Below, piece after piece: positions 46,058 through 57,592 of a stretch of 64,000 bases of DNA (position 1 is its first letter; the number at the start of each line of letters is the position of its first letter). The translations under genes and the position numbers were made by a program. Below the pieces are notes generated by a model. That model was not told the origin of the DNA, ran no database searches, and worked only from the letters and a program-made list of their open reading frames with translations. Origin of the DNA: Thinopyrum elongatum (taxonomy: Eukaryota > Streptophyta > Magnoliopsida > Poales > Poaceae); NCBI GenBank assembly GCA_011799875.1, contig CM022303.1, positions 191,133,700 through 191,197,699 on the forward strand. The letters run 5' to 3'.

Positions 46058-47102
46058 AGGGGCTTGGGAATTACTCAAGGAGGATGTGAATCCAGTCCAG
46101 TGGGGTTTGAATGCAAATGAAGGAGAGGTGAAGAAGCCGAGGAAAATTGGTCCCGATGGAGAAGTAAATGGGAGAAGTGGCATGCAGGCAGTTGATTAGA
46201 CGGCTAGGTAGACCAACCTGCAAAATGAAAAGGTTATGCGGGTAGCGTACTGAGGAGTGGTCCGTGTCCGTGTCCGTGCCCATCCTTCTATCGCTACATG
46301 TGCCACTGGTTAGTTGAGGTCACTCTTTCGAATCACCGTGGCGAAACATTTTATGATTACTTTTTATTTCTGCACCCCTCCTGACAGGTGGGATCTACGC
46401 AAAACCCACTTGGGTGGACGAATAGATATACAAACATATCCCTCTCTTTGCACAAAAAAAATATGTCGTAGCTGGTTCGGATTGATTTTGGCGCGTGCCT
46501 GCGAGACACAACCTTTTCTGGTTAAGGAATATATGTGGTTATCCTAAAAAAGAAAAAGCCCTTCTTCGCACTTCCGCATGCACGAGAATTTGGTCCTGCT
46601 CACAATATGGATGCTACCTGGAGGATGAAGTGAACCCAGAGGCATGCTAGCACGGGAGACCTATTTCCGCTATACAGTACTACTCCGTATGTATGTTACT
46701 AGTACTAGTAGTAGTACAACTGTGGTACACTTGATGGTCATAATATTATTCATCCATTCCTCATAGTGAAGTGACAAGACCCTGCGCCCGAGGTGACACT
46801 AGTCCAGGCGGTGTGTTCGGGTTACCAAAGTCAGCCTCACCTTGTGGACTGTGCAGTCACTGTCACGGCCGCTGTATAGCATGCCTCGCCTTGTCTCCCT
46901 CTCCCCTCCTAGCACCAATCCATCTCCATCTCTGTCTCGCCGGAGATCCTGAGGTCACTCTTCATCATCTCACTTTACCCCCGCGTACCCTTGCCTCGCT
47001 CGCCTCCCCTAGTACCACTATTCCCTTGCTAGCCGCAACAGCACCGAGAGCCTTCTCCCCCGTAAATCAAGCCCCTAAAAACCCCACCTTCCAAACTCCA
47101 CC
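46058..47102. other. No gene recognised; right flank of the MULE and upstream region of the F-box pseudogene
   Basis: 46058-46200 continues the sequence upstream of the exonuclease pseudogene that the MULE separated. 46370-46430 has words resembling the CACTA right subterminal repeats (CCCCTCCTGACAGGTGGGA). 46860-47100 is C-rich and looks like a 5' UTR of the F-box copy. Confidence 0.4.
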
Positions 47103-49215
47103 ATGGCCGAACGCGAACCGCGCAGCATCCATATGAGCCGCGATTGGAGCAATCTCCCCAGTGACATCCTCGACCTCTGTTGTTCGTGTATGAATATGTT
47201 GAGCGCCGTGCGGCTGGCTGCATGCTCGAGGGACATGCACACGGCCATCGTCGAAGTGAGGCCTAAGCTTTTCAAGACACCCTGCTTGCTGCTATCTGGT
47301 CTTGCAAGATTTTCTCACCATGATACGGAGGCATACATGATGCCCCTCGACTTCAATCCGACCTCCATTAGCCAAAACTTCTTTGCAGGTATGTAGTGGG
47401 TCGCCGTACATCATTTCCCTCGACTTCGATCTGATCACCATCGCCCAAAACTTCTTGGCAAGTATGTACTGGGTCAGCATGAACTCCCACTGGATGGCTG
47501 CCATCAGAGAAGACGGGAGAAAGTTGGTGCTCGTGAACTTGCAGACCTCCCATGAGATTATCCTTCCTCCGTTGAATTATATAGGGTTTTACTGTCGCGG
47601 TCCAAGTCATCTAGATTACCATGTCAGTTGGACGGACCTTGTTTTGCAGAAGATTGTAATCTGCCAAGTGCCCACACAACATGCGGATTACACAGACTTC
47701 AAGCTAATTGCCTTGTTCGACCGCGTACTCGCCTATCTTTACGCTGGTGCCTTCTTTAGCTGGAGACGACTCAGCTCGCAGTGGATCATCAAAGCTGATA
47801 CACACTTCTGTGATGCTATTGAACACAATGGCATCATCTACGCGATCGACAAAGAAGATGGCACCACATATTGCTGGGACGGCGCATGTAAGTTGTTTTC
47901 GTCTGATGTTAATGATAACGGCATGACACTGTTTGAACTTTTTGTGATGATTGGCATATCCCTGTTTGAGCACAATTTGAGTAGAACTATGGCAATGTTT
48001 TAGAGACGCCATAAATCAGCTATATTTGGAATGAGTTAATTCATGAGATTGTGACCACGTCATTACAACCAATTTGTACCCTTGAATAATCAAATGGTTT
48101 GGAAGATATGGATATTCTCCTTACTTTATAGTAATCTATATACTACTAAATATGAGTGTGTATCAATAGCCATGTTAGTTTCCTCATTTTCATGATGTAG
48201 AAATATGCATCACACTGTTGGTTTCATTTAACCATACATTAGGGAAGTAAATGTGCATATGGAGAACTCTATATTTGGAAGTAGGGAAATCCTGTAATGC
48301 TTACCATGTGTACATACCTATATTCGCCCTTCAGCAATCAATGGCTAGAATAATATCCTCACAAGAATTTTGCCCACAGAACATGAGTATATAACAATGC
48401 ATGGTCTGTTAGTTTCCTTGAAGAATTTTTTTGTGAGGACAGAACATGATTACATAACATGCATGACATGGTAGTTTCCTGTGAAGAATTGATTGTGAGA
48501 TAACATGAGTATAACCATGCATGGCACTTGTATATTTTCGAACCCAGTATACATTTCCCTGTATTTTACTCTCAGTTCCAACAGGGACAGATCAATGCTA
48601 TTTCTTGCATTATCCTACTCATACTCTGAACAATGCTGATCTTACATTAACAATGCCAGTCCTTTTTGATATGATGCAGTGTCCCTACAGTTACTGCCCT
48701 TTGTAATCACACCACCTTTGCCAAAAACAGGGAAGCACAACTGGTTCCTCGCTCGATCAGACGATGGCAAAAGACTAATGATCATTCGCACACATGAGCC
48801 GAAAGAGTCATATTGCAAAAACCCCACTGTGTACATGCACCGTGAAATACGTGAGTATCCGGACAGTGGATGTTACGTCTATGAGCAGGATACCAGCTTG
48901 TTGGAGCCTTCAGGATTTTTGAGTTGGAGACGGGTAAACAGCCTTGGTTCACACTCTCTGTTTCTCAGACTCAATTATCCGATTAACTAGGAGATCACCG
49001 TTGGCAAGGACCTTGATGGCAGAGAGGCTCTGTTTTCTAGGGAAAAATGTGTCTACCCGGCGAGCCCTAGGACTTCAGGAGCAGACTCCCCTGATTGTCA
49101 ACGATACAGCCTGCAGCCAAAAGAAGGTGAGAATGACAAAGTCATCTGGATTAACTTTGATCCTTGGATGTCTCAAGTCCGACAGGCAGTGATGTGGTTC
49201 AAGCCTTCAGGTTGA
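47103..49215 (+). pseudogene. F-box/DUF295 (KIB-type beta-propeller) pseudogene with its intron
   Basis: Exon 1 is 47103-47887, exon 2 is 48680-49215, and the intron (792 bp) has GT..AG ends and keeps the phase. The N-terminus has an F-box-like region (DWSNLPSDILDLCCSCMNML, VRLAACSRDMHTAIVEVRP). A DUF295-type beta-propeller follows (DGRKLVLVNLQTSHEIILP, LDYHVSWTDLVLQKIVI, FCDAIEHNGIIYAIDKEDG, and TVGKDLDGREALFSRE in exon 2). Lesions: a 73-bp tandem duplication (47334-47406 and 47407-47479) adds one base to the frame and includes a TAG at 47394-47396, and TAG at 48988-48990 interrupts exon 2. Such proteins act as substrate adaptors of SCF ubiquitin ligases. Retention of the intron points to capture at DNA level. 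Confidence 0.75.
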
Positions 49216-49219
49216 TAGG

Positions 49220-50031
49220 TAATTAGGCTATTGCGTCGAAAGGGTGGAGTTCTGGTGTCTCCGAATCACTGGTGGCTGAAGCGGGGCTACAAATTATGAT
49301 GGTGTTGGATCATCCCTCTTCGAATGACTTGTTTCCTTTGCTGCTTGTTCTGGATGGGTAGTTCTCTCTTTTGTATGCATACTCCTTGTCATTTGGTCAT
49401 CCTCATCTATGTCACTCTTACTATGTAATAGTTGACTCTATTTAGAATGTCATTCTCGTCTGGATCACGAGAGTCTGAGCACTGCAGATGGGTGCGTTTT
49501 GGTGGTGTAGCAAGACTTCTTATGAACTATCATGTCTTGCTGTTTATGTCAGTAGTAGTCACTAGTCAGTGTTTGAATGTTGTATATATCGTTGTTTCGA
49601 ACTGTTTAATGTCTCAAACTGCTGGTGGGCTAAATGAGGGCATCACCATTCTCTAGTGTTCAGAGTATATCTCCTTTTTGCAAGTTATATAATTTGAGCT
49701 CAGTGTCTTTTCGATGATGTACACTTGTTTGGGCCAGTGAGGTGTCGTTGAATATGGGTCGACTAGTAATGCAATGCCAAACAGGTCAATTATGGCTCTC
49801 AGCCCGGGCGCTCAAAAAAAGAAAGAAAAAGGACTCTTAGGCCGACATGTGGGCGCCACCGGTGTTTTTGTGCGCTTGTGCGCCGAGAGCATATTGGCGC
49901 GTGTTCGAAATTCATGCTACGTTTTCATCCCCAATCTCCCGCCCCTCCCCCACCTCTGGAATCTCGATTCCTACTCCAGTTCCCCCAAATCCCCCCTCCT
50001 GTACTCCCTGTACTCAAGCGCACTAGCTATC
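49220..50031. other. No gene recognised between two pseudogenes
   Basis: 3'-flank-like sequence of the F-box copy, then from about 49830 a C-rich 5'-UTR-like stretch. Both this stretch and the one before 47103 contain GAGATCCTGAGGTC (46945 and 50064), a hint that the two pseudogenes share related upstream DNA. Confidence 0.4.
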
Positions 50032-50724
50032 ATGTCACCGGTCAACGCGGATCTCCGAGCGGGAGATCCTGAGGTCCGTCCTGCCTTCGGGCGCTGCGTG
50101 CTGTCGCTCAACAGTAGCATGGCGGCACTTGACGACTAGTTTGCCAGCAAAGTGCTGATGGTAACCATCAACAACGACCAGCCTCCCGTCTCGCCGGACG
50201 ACCTTGTCAAAGCTCTTGGCATTGCGCACGACATCCAAATAAGTGACTTGCTCGTTGAAGTCTATCCGCCACCGGCTGATTTCTTCGTCAGGTTCCGGAC
50301 AACTTTCGACTGCAGTTGTGTGTTCGAATCTTCCCGGCGTTTGTTCTGCGGTGGCGCGCTGGTGAGCTTTGATCGGTGGCACCCAGGATGGGGCTCGGTA
50401 CCCTCTAATCTTGAGTTTTTAACAAAGCTTACCTTCCACGGCATGCCTTGACGTGCTTGGAATAGCGAGTCCATGAATGAGTTTATCAACGACCTAGGAG
50501 GTGAGCTCGTAAGTATGTTTGTTCCTCCAGACAGCTGGGCTCTGATGGTTATGGCATGGATGAAGAAGCCGTCCACCATACTGAAGGTGATTGGTGTTGA
50601 AATACCGGTGCAGGAACCAGGGTTGTACTATTCATCACCACCAAGGCTGCCACGGACCACGTTAGGGATGTACCTGTATCGAGTGTTCATGCGTGTCAAA
50701 GAAGTGGTCAATCCATCAATCTAA
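50032..50724 (+). pseudogene. DUF4283-like protein fragment, two in-frame stops
   Basis: One frame runs from ATG 50032 to a stop at 50722-50724 (about 230 codons), interrupted by TAG at 50137-50139 and TGA at 50449-50451. Key stretches are PPVSPDDLVKALGIAHDIQI, PPPADFFVRFRTTFD, ALVSFDRWHPGWGSV and LTFHGMP, then RAWNSESMNEFINDLGGEL. This pattern (F-V-x-F, W-x-P, x-GIP-x-x-W) resembles the DUF4283-type region common in grasses, both in retroelement-derived and stand-alone genes. The TGA would be CGA before a CpG transition. There is no zinc knuckle downstream, so it is a fragment. Confidence 0.5.
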
Positions 50725-52130
50725 GTCCTACCTCCGCCGCTGGTGCCAGGGTCCATCGACGATGTCCATTACAGGAGTCAACGTCAGACTTTCCCCGTGT
50801 TGCTCAGAATGATGGATGGCACAGGGCCTACTCCATCGCGTGGCAGAGGCCACTGCTTCTTTGGGAGAAGAGGCAGGGCTGGCTGCCTGGATGTGCTCTA
50901 ATTTGAGGTAACAACTGAATCTTCTCAGATACTAGTTAAATCCGAGCTATCGGTGTGACGCACTGATGTGCCAGTACATTTGATTGTGACCTGTTCTATT
51001 TTTGTACCTGAACATTTTTAGAAAGGTGTGTACGTCAACTTAATGTGCTAGCAGAACTTATTGTGTTGTCTATCTGTTTTCTTTGCACAGCGTTCCAGAT
51101 ATTTCCCTATCATTGATAAAGACGATGAACGGTTATGTATGAGTTCGTTGGTTTCAACATAGCCCTACCAGTAGGGATCCACTGCTTCCACCCTGATTGT
51201 GCTGCCTGCGTGAAATTTTTGTATGCAAGTTCAGTGTGCTATGATGTTCTATATGATTGTGTCAACTATGTAAGTTTTTACTGAGCATTAGCAATGCATA
51301 TGGCTGAAAGATGTATTTACGAGCATCGACCGATGGGTCTCTCTCTCTCACACACACACACACAAGTGGGACCATTGAATTATTTCTTCGCTCGTGACAG
51401 CTTTTAATTAGGTTCCACTGTACTCTAACTTTTTTCTTAAGATATTAATTGAGGTCAGCGACTTCAAAAAGTTGTATAGAAGCCTTGTTTGGGCCTTTTC
51501 AGGCATCGTTGAATGTGGGCTGAGTAGCCATGTAAAGTTGTACTGTACTACAGAGGGCTTTTTCGTTGAACATCAGCAATGCAACTGGGCCGATAGTTGT
51601 ACACAAGATCCTAAAATAAGCGCAGCCTAGCCTATGTTTCTTTTAATAAAATGCACAGCTCAGTTCATTTTTTATATAATAAGATTACCAAGCCCAACTT
51701 AATTTTTTTTATAATATTCCTATCTCAATATTATTTTTTATACGAAATGCTTAGTCCGGACCATCATTGTTTTTTCACCCATCCCAGAAAATGGGAGCAT
51801 TTCTACTAAAATCAAATGGCTTGTAAATTATCAGAAATGATAAATGGGCTTCATGTACGCAATATTATTTTTCACCCAGCCCAGTAAATAGGTGTATTCG
51901 AATAAATAATCAAATGCGCTGTAAATTATCATCTATAGTAAATCGGCATTATTATTTTTAGCTAGCCTAGGAAATAGATTATTTTTGAGTCAAAGCCCAG
52001 GAAATAGATGTATCGGCAAACAAAATGAAATGGGCTGTAAAACCTAAATAAATGGGCTGCATTTCGCCACAGCTTTCGAAGCTGACTTTGCTTGCCCACT
52101 AGACGAAGCCTGCGCAAGGTGTTGTCCATT
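50725..52130. other. No gene recognised
   Basis: AT-rich sequence. From about 51490 to 52060 several words recur (GGGCTGTAAA, CCCAGGAAATAGATG, TTATTTTTCACCCAGCCCAG), suggesting degraded internal repeats near the CACTA right subterminal region. Confidence 0.4.
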
Positions 52131-52189
52131 TAGTGAACAAAACAATTTTATGGTCTAAAACAAAAAGTCAACAAATTATTCTGACATCT

Positions 52190-53480
52190 GTAGTCGTTGG
52201 ATTGACATCCAACGGCGATCCTGCTTCTTCAAGCTCTCGTCTAGTTGCTCTTGCTCCAGCCGCCAAAACCATCGTCGGCTGGAGCGCCTGCATCTGCCTC
52301 CCATGGCCGGCTGTGCTGTCACGCAGACCTCACCGCCCCACCCTACTCCCAACGATGGCCAGGTCATACCTGTACTCTCCCACACCTTCTGTTATTCTCC
52401 GGTGAAGGCAGTCTCACCCGGCAGCCGAACCAGTCCCTCGTACTCCCCTCTGCCAGGGACTCCAGTGCCCCTTGTTCCACGACTCCAGATCGTTCCCATC
52501 TTAGGCCTCGCCGTCGTCCACAATCGTGGACTACTCGACGATGTGTGGTCAACAACGAGAGCCAACATGGAGTACGTCGAGAGTCTGACAGCTGGGAACA
52601 CCAGCTACCTCTTCGCACGCAAGCTAGTTCCTCCTTATTATGCGGGAATAAACGATTCCTCCCCCTGACAGGTTGGACCCACTAGCTACAATTTTCGCAC
52701 GCAAGGATGTTCATTCTTATTACTTGAAAAAAAGTCCCTTCCATGACAGCTGGGACCCACGAGCTACATCTTCGCACTGAAGGAAGTGCCTCCTTATTAC
52801 GCGCAAGAAAAATGATTCCTCCCCCTGCTAGCTCGGACCCACCTGATTCGGAGGCTGACTTGTGGGCCTACTAAGTTGACACGTACGCAGGGCTTTGTTA
52901 ACCTAGTCAACAAACGATTCTAGCAGCAGTGACCATTGGATTAACATCCAACGGCCGCACTGCTTCTTCAATCTATGATCTTCTTGCTCCAGCCACTGAA
53001 ACCAGCGCCGGCTGGACCACCTGCTACTGCCTCCCGTGGCTGGCTGTGCTGCCACCGCTGGCCATGCCATCCCTCTACCCACCCACAGCTCCTGTTATTC
53101 TCCGGCGACGGCAGCCTCACACCACAGCCGAAGCAGTCAACCCTCATACTCCCCTCCGCGTGGGCATCCACTGCCGCATCTTCCCCGGCTCCGTGTCGTT
53201 CCCTTCCTAGGCCTCGCCATCGTCCATCGCCTTGGTGCTCTCGGCGCGGCGTGGTCAACGTGGTCAATGAATGACAGCCATCAGAAGAGGACTTTAGGCT
53301 GTGAGGCTGACAGTTGGACCCACCAGCTACATCTTTGAACACAAGGAAGTGCCTCCTTATTACTCGCAAAATAAAAATGATTCCTCCCCCTGACAGCCGG
53401 GACCCACCAGCTATATCTTTGCACGCACGGAAGTTTGTCCTTATCCTCCTTGACAACTGGGACCCACCCGGTCGAAGCGT
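52190..53480. repeat. Diverged direct duplication (about 730-bp spacing) in the CACTA right subterminal region
   Basis: Copy 1 starts near 52196 (GTTGGATTGACATCCAACGG) and copy 2 near 52932 (ATTGGATTAACATCCAACGG). Both run through GCTTCTTCAA, CTTGCTCCAGCC, GGCTGGAGC/GGCTGGACC, CTCCCATGGC/CTCCCGTGGC and TGTTATTCTCCGG. Each is followed by several copies of GACAGCTGGGACCCACCAGCTA plus GTGCCTCCTTATTA. Overlapping ORFs on both strands are by-products. Confidence 0.75.
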
Positions 53481-53811
53481 ACGTAGCGTTGTCTGTCTGG
53501 TCGCAAACGTGTACGTACATACTGGTCGATCGGTCTCTCTGCAATGATGAACCGTGGCCGAGCAAGCAACGGCACGTGTAGTAGTACAACCCCCGACGTA
53601 GCAGTTCAGGCAGTCCCTTCTAAACTGTGTACACGTACATACAGCCCGATCGCAAAAAATACGGCCACATACGTACATACGGGCGAGGTCTCGAACGCGT
53701 ACTCGCACATACCTACAGCCAGGGCTCGTGTACATGGAGAGGCAACGGACGGCAGCAACGGCGTCCTGTTCACCGGGAGCCAATGGAACAGCCGAAACAA
53801 GGTCTGGCTTA

Positions 53812-54065
53812 CCACAGAACGGAGGAAACGGCCTTTCTGTTCGAACGTGTAGGGTCGAAACGGGGTCCTGTTCATCGGGAAGGATCTGGCGTACAGCAAA
53901 ACGGAGGAAACGGACTTCTGTTCGAGTGCCTACGGTCGAAACGGGGTCCTGTTGATCAGGAGGGGTGTGGCGTACCGCAAAACGGAGGAAACAGACTTGT
54001 GTTGGAGCGCTACGGTCGAAATGGGGGTCCTGTTCATCTGGAGGGGTGTGGCGTACCACAAAACG
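53812..54065. repeat. Minisatellite, about 81-bp unit, three copies
   Basis: Units start near 53817, 53898 and 53979 and contain AAACGGAGGAAACGG, then TCTGTTCGAGTGCCTACGG, then TCGAAACGGGGTCCTGTTCATC. It is open on the plus strand (part of a 317-codon ORF), but this follows from the period being close to a multiple of three. Confidence 0.85.
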
Positions 54066-54480
54066 GGACTCCACAAGCTACTGTTCATCCACCGTCGACT
54101 TCCTCCAGCCTCCACATGCTACTGTTCATCCACCGTCGACTTCCTCCTGCCTCCACCAGCTACTATTCATCCACGGGGTCCTGTTCATCCAGCCTCCACC
54201 GGCTACTGTTCAACCAGCCCTCCACGGGGTCCTGTTCATCCAGCCTCCACGGGGTCCTGTTCAACCAGCCCTCCATGGGGTCCTGTTCAACCAGCCCTCC
54301 ACGGGGTCCTGTTCAACCAGCCCTCCACGGGGTCCTGTTCAACCAGCCCTCCATGGGGTCCCTCCACCGACTACTGTTCATCCACCCCACTAGCTCCTCG
54401 ATTGGGGTCCTGTTCATCCAGCGGCAACGGCCTCTAGTACCACGGGGTCCTGTTCATCCAACCCGCATCAGGAACTGTTC
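54066..54480. repeat. Minisatellite with TCCACGGGGTCCTGTTCA units
   Basis: About ten copies of a 27-36-bp unit, ACGGGGTCCTGTTCAACCAG plus CCCTCC or CCTCC, preceded by a shorter TACTGTTCATCCACCGTCGA repeat. It belongs to the CACTA right subterminal block. Confidence 0.88.
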
Positions 54481-54539
54481 ATCCAACCCCAACAACGGTC
54501 ACTGTTCATCAAGAGGCAGCAGCAGGTTCAATCGGCTTC

Positions 54540-55026
54540 AGTTAGTAGCAGTAGCGAAGGAATCGCTCGGGTTTAGTTAACAGCCAGGGATCGATTGCTC
54601 GGGTTCAGTAACGTAGCTAGTGCAATCGCTCGGGTTCAGTAAGCGAACGCCTCGCTCGGGTTCAGTTAGAGCCCAACGCCTCGCACCCACGCGCGTACGT
54701 GTACGAGAGAAACGTGCAATCCCTCCGTGCATCGCTCGGCCCCGACCACCCACCGTAACTGGGAACTCCCCAAAATTTTCCTCGCCCTCGCTTCTACCAC
54801 GATTTTTCCCGTCATGGACGGCCCAAAGAATGTCATGCAGGTGCGTCCCCGGCCCGCCTAGGACGAAAAGCCCATTTTCTGTCTTGATTTTTTGTCATAG
54901 AAGTACCCACCACATCTATGATGATACGTGCTTTTGTCACAATTATCGTCATAGAAGTGTCATAAGCATGACAGAAAAAATTTCGTTCGGCCCAAAATGT
55001 CACGGATGTGTCTTTTTTTTGTAGTG
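54540..55026. repeat. Right terminal region of the large CACTA element
   Basis: Four to five GCTCGGGTTCAGT words (54576-54666) are followed by a unique stretch. The last 140 bases carry TCATAGAAGT/CTATGATGAT motifs matching the left end, and the terminus is TTTTTTTTGTAGTG with TSD TAG after it. Confidence 0.8.
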
Positions 55027-55029
55027 TAG

Positions 55030-56690
55030 GTAGGTATAGTGGACTCATATGGCACAACTTTAGGTTTAAGGAATTGGATGCACAAGCAGCATTCCCTCTT
55101 AGTAAAAATGGAGGCTAGCAAATAGATTGAGAAGTGACCAACCAGAAAACAAAAACGGTCATAAACATGCATTGAAAATAACTAACACTGAATAATGCAC
55201 CATAAGTAGGATATAATTTCGTTGCATAACTATTAACTTTACATGCATGCATAGGGAATCACAAACCTTAACACCAATATTCTTACTAAACCACAATTAC
55301 TCACTAGCACAACCCACATATTATCATCTTCATATCACAAAACTATTGCAAGGAATCAAACTTATCATCTTCAAAGATCTTTATGAAAGTTTTTATTATA
55401 TCATTCTTGAATATCCATCACATCAAGACCAAATTCATAACTTGTGCAAATTACCATTGCTATTATCAACTCTCAAAATGATATAAGTGAAGCATGAGAG
55501 TACAATTATTTCTTCAAAATATATTCACCGCCGTGCTCAAAAGATATAAGTGAAGCATTATAGCAACTTCCTAGCTCAAAAGATATAAGTGAAGCAGATA
55601 GAGTATTCAAACAAATCATGAAAAATGTGTGTCTCTCTCAAATGGGTGTGTCCAGCAAGGATGATTGTGACAAACTAAAAAGAAAACAAAGCAAAGACTC
55701 ATATAATACACGATGATCCAAGCAAAACTCATATCATGTGATGAATAAAAATATAACTCCAAGTAAAATTACAGATGGTTGGAAGAAGAAAGAGGGGATG
55801 CCTTCCAGGGCATCCCCAAGCTTAGTTGCTTGGGAGTCCTTGAATATTACCTTGGGTTGCCTCGGGCATCCCTAGGCTTAGGCTCTTGCCACTCCTTATT
55901 CCTTCATCCATCATGATCTCACTCAAAACTTGAAAACTTCACCACACAAAACTCAACAAAACCTTCGTGAGATCCGTTAGTATAAGAAAGCAAATCACCA
56001 CTTTAGGTGCTGTTATAAACCCATTCATATTTTATTATTGCATTATACCTACTGTATTCTAACTTCTCCATGGCTTATACCCCCCGATACAATCCATAGT
56101 TTCATCAAAACAAGCAAACAATGCAATGAAAACAGAATCTGTAAAAAACAAAACAATCTGTAGCAATATGAATGTTGACCATACTTCTGTAACTCCAATT
56201 TTTTTGAAAAATTAGGAAAACATGGGCAATTTGTATATAAATCATGTGTAAAAAATTCAGAAGCTTTACATGTTCCAGTGAATTTAGAGAATTCTAGTAC
56301 TGGGCATAAAAGTTTCTGTTTTTTCACAGAATGAAATCAACTATCATCCAAATCATCCCAAAGGCTTTACTTGGCACAACCAGTAATTAAAACACAAAAA
56401 AAACTATAATAGTAGCATAATTGTGTTCACACTAAAAAACAGAAAAAAAATAACAATAAAATTAAAGATAACTATTGGGTTGCCTCCCAACTAGCGCTAT
56501 TGTTTTACGCCCCTAGCTAGGCGTAATGCATAGTTTGAAGTATTGTCATCTTTCAAATTGATTCCATAGGTGGTCCTCATGATTGATTCATATGGTGGCT
56601 TTATTTACTTTCTAGGGAAGTTTTCCATACCCTTCTTTAAAGGAAATTGAAATCTTATATTCCCTTCTTTCATGTCAATAATCGCACCTA
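55030..56690 (-). mobile_element. Gypsy internal region between protease remnant and CACTA insertion
   Basis: Non-coding 3' internal region on the minus strand. It includes the GGGAGGCAACCCAATAGTTA-type motif (complement near 56467-56490), found just after the truncated polyprotein in pol-less Triticeae Gypsy elements. No RT, RNase H or integrase motif is visible in any frame. Confidence 0.7.
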
Positions 56691-57195
56691 TGGTTCATAA
56701 GAATGGCCTACCAAGTATTATGGGACAAGACGGATTGCAATCAATATCAAGAACAATGAAATCAACGGGTACATAATTCTTATTTGCAAGAATAATAACA
56801 TCATTTATTCTACCCAAAGGTTTCTTAATGGTGGAATCCGCTAAGTGCAAGTTTAGAGAGCATTCATCCATATTGGTAAAACCTAGCACATCACATAGAG
56901 ATTTTGGTATTGTGGAAACACTAGCACCCAAATCACATAAAGCATTGCACTAATAATTTTTAATATTAAATTTAATGGTATGTTCCCACTCATCATATAA
57001 TTTTCTTGGTATTGAAACCTCTAATTCTAGCTTTTCTTCTAAAGCTTTCATCATTGCTTCTACGATATGTTTAGTAAAAGCCTTATTTTGCTCGCAGGCA
57101 TAGGGTGAATTAAGCATGGATTGCAACAAGGAAATACACTCAATTAAAGAACAACTATCATAATTAAAGTCCTTGAAATCCAATATAGTGGGCAC
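56600..57195 (-). pseudogene. Gypsy aspartic protease remnant
   Basis: On the minus strand the frame reads ECISLLQSMLNSPYACEQNK and IPRKLYDEWEHTIKFNIK, then a TAG (56950-56952), then the protease core LCDLGASVSTIPKSLCDVLG and SCPIILGRPFL. The D-x-GAS active-site motif and the closing ILGRPFL are typical of retropepsins in Ty3/Gypsy elements. After ILGRPFL the frame is lost and no RT follows. Confidence 0.8.
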
Positions 57196-57592
57196 ATCAC
57201 TATTTAAAGTTTTGACCTCTCCAAACCCACTTTTATCAATTTTTTTATTAAGATCATCACCCTCTGAACAATTGGGACGCCTTCTAGATAAAGTTGACTC
57301 TTCTTAAGTCTCATTATCATCAAATTTTATATTACTAAATAAATATTCAATGGATGAAACACCAATCATTTTAACATCTTCATCATAATTGCGGTAAAAA
57401 CCGGGCAGAATCGCTTTTTCTAAGAATTCTCAATTAACTCTCAACCTAGCGATTATTTCTTTACTTTCATCCATGGAAACATAAAGATATTTAATGGAAT
57501 AATTAATATCAATATTTTGTGGCAAAATTTAAGATTTAAGATTTTCCACACCATGAACGATTCTCTCAATGCTTCTAGACATATCATCAAGT

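Larger units (their letters stand above)
2940..55026. mobile_element. Very large CACTA (En/Spm-type) element, 52,087 bp including nested insertions
   Basis: The left end is CACTACAAAAAAAACACTTC and the right end, reverse complemented, is CACTACAAAAAAAAGACACA. TSD TAG sits at 2937-2939 and 55027-55029. The Gypsy sequence resumes on both sides, supporting one insertion. Both subterminal regions carry short motifs such as TCATAGAAGTG and its complement. Subtracting the recognisable nested elements (inner CACTA about 9.9 kb, copia about 6.4 kb, MULE about 8.1 kb) still leaves roughly 27 kb. I see a multi-exon minus-strand gene at the left but no TNP2-type transposase of its own, so it may be non-autonomous. 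Style resembles Triticeae Caspar-type CACTA elements; that name is my recognition, not a search. Confidence 0.85.

Noticed and set aside
53627..54580. 317-codon plus-strand ORF and a 368-codon minus-strand ORF (52968-54074)
   Set aside because: They run through minisatellites whose periods are close to multiples of three; no domain, opposite strands equally open.
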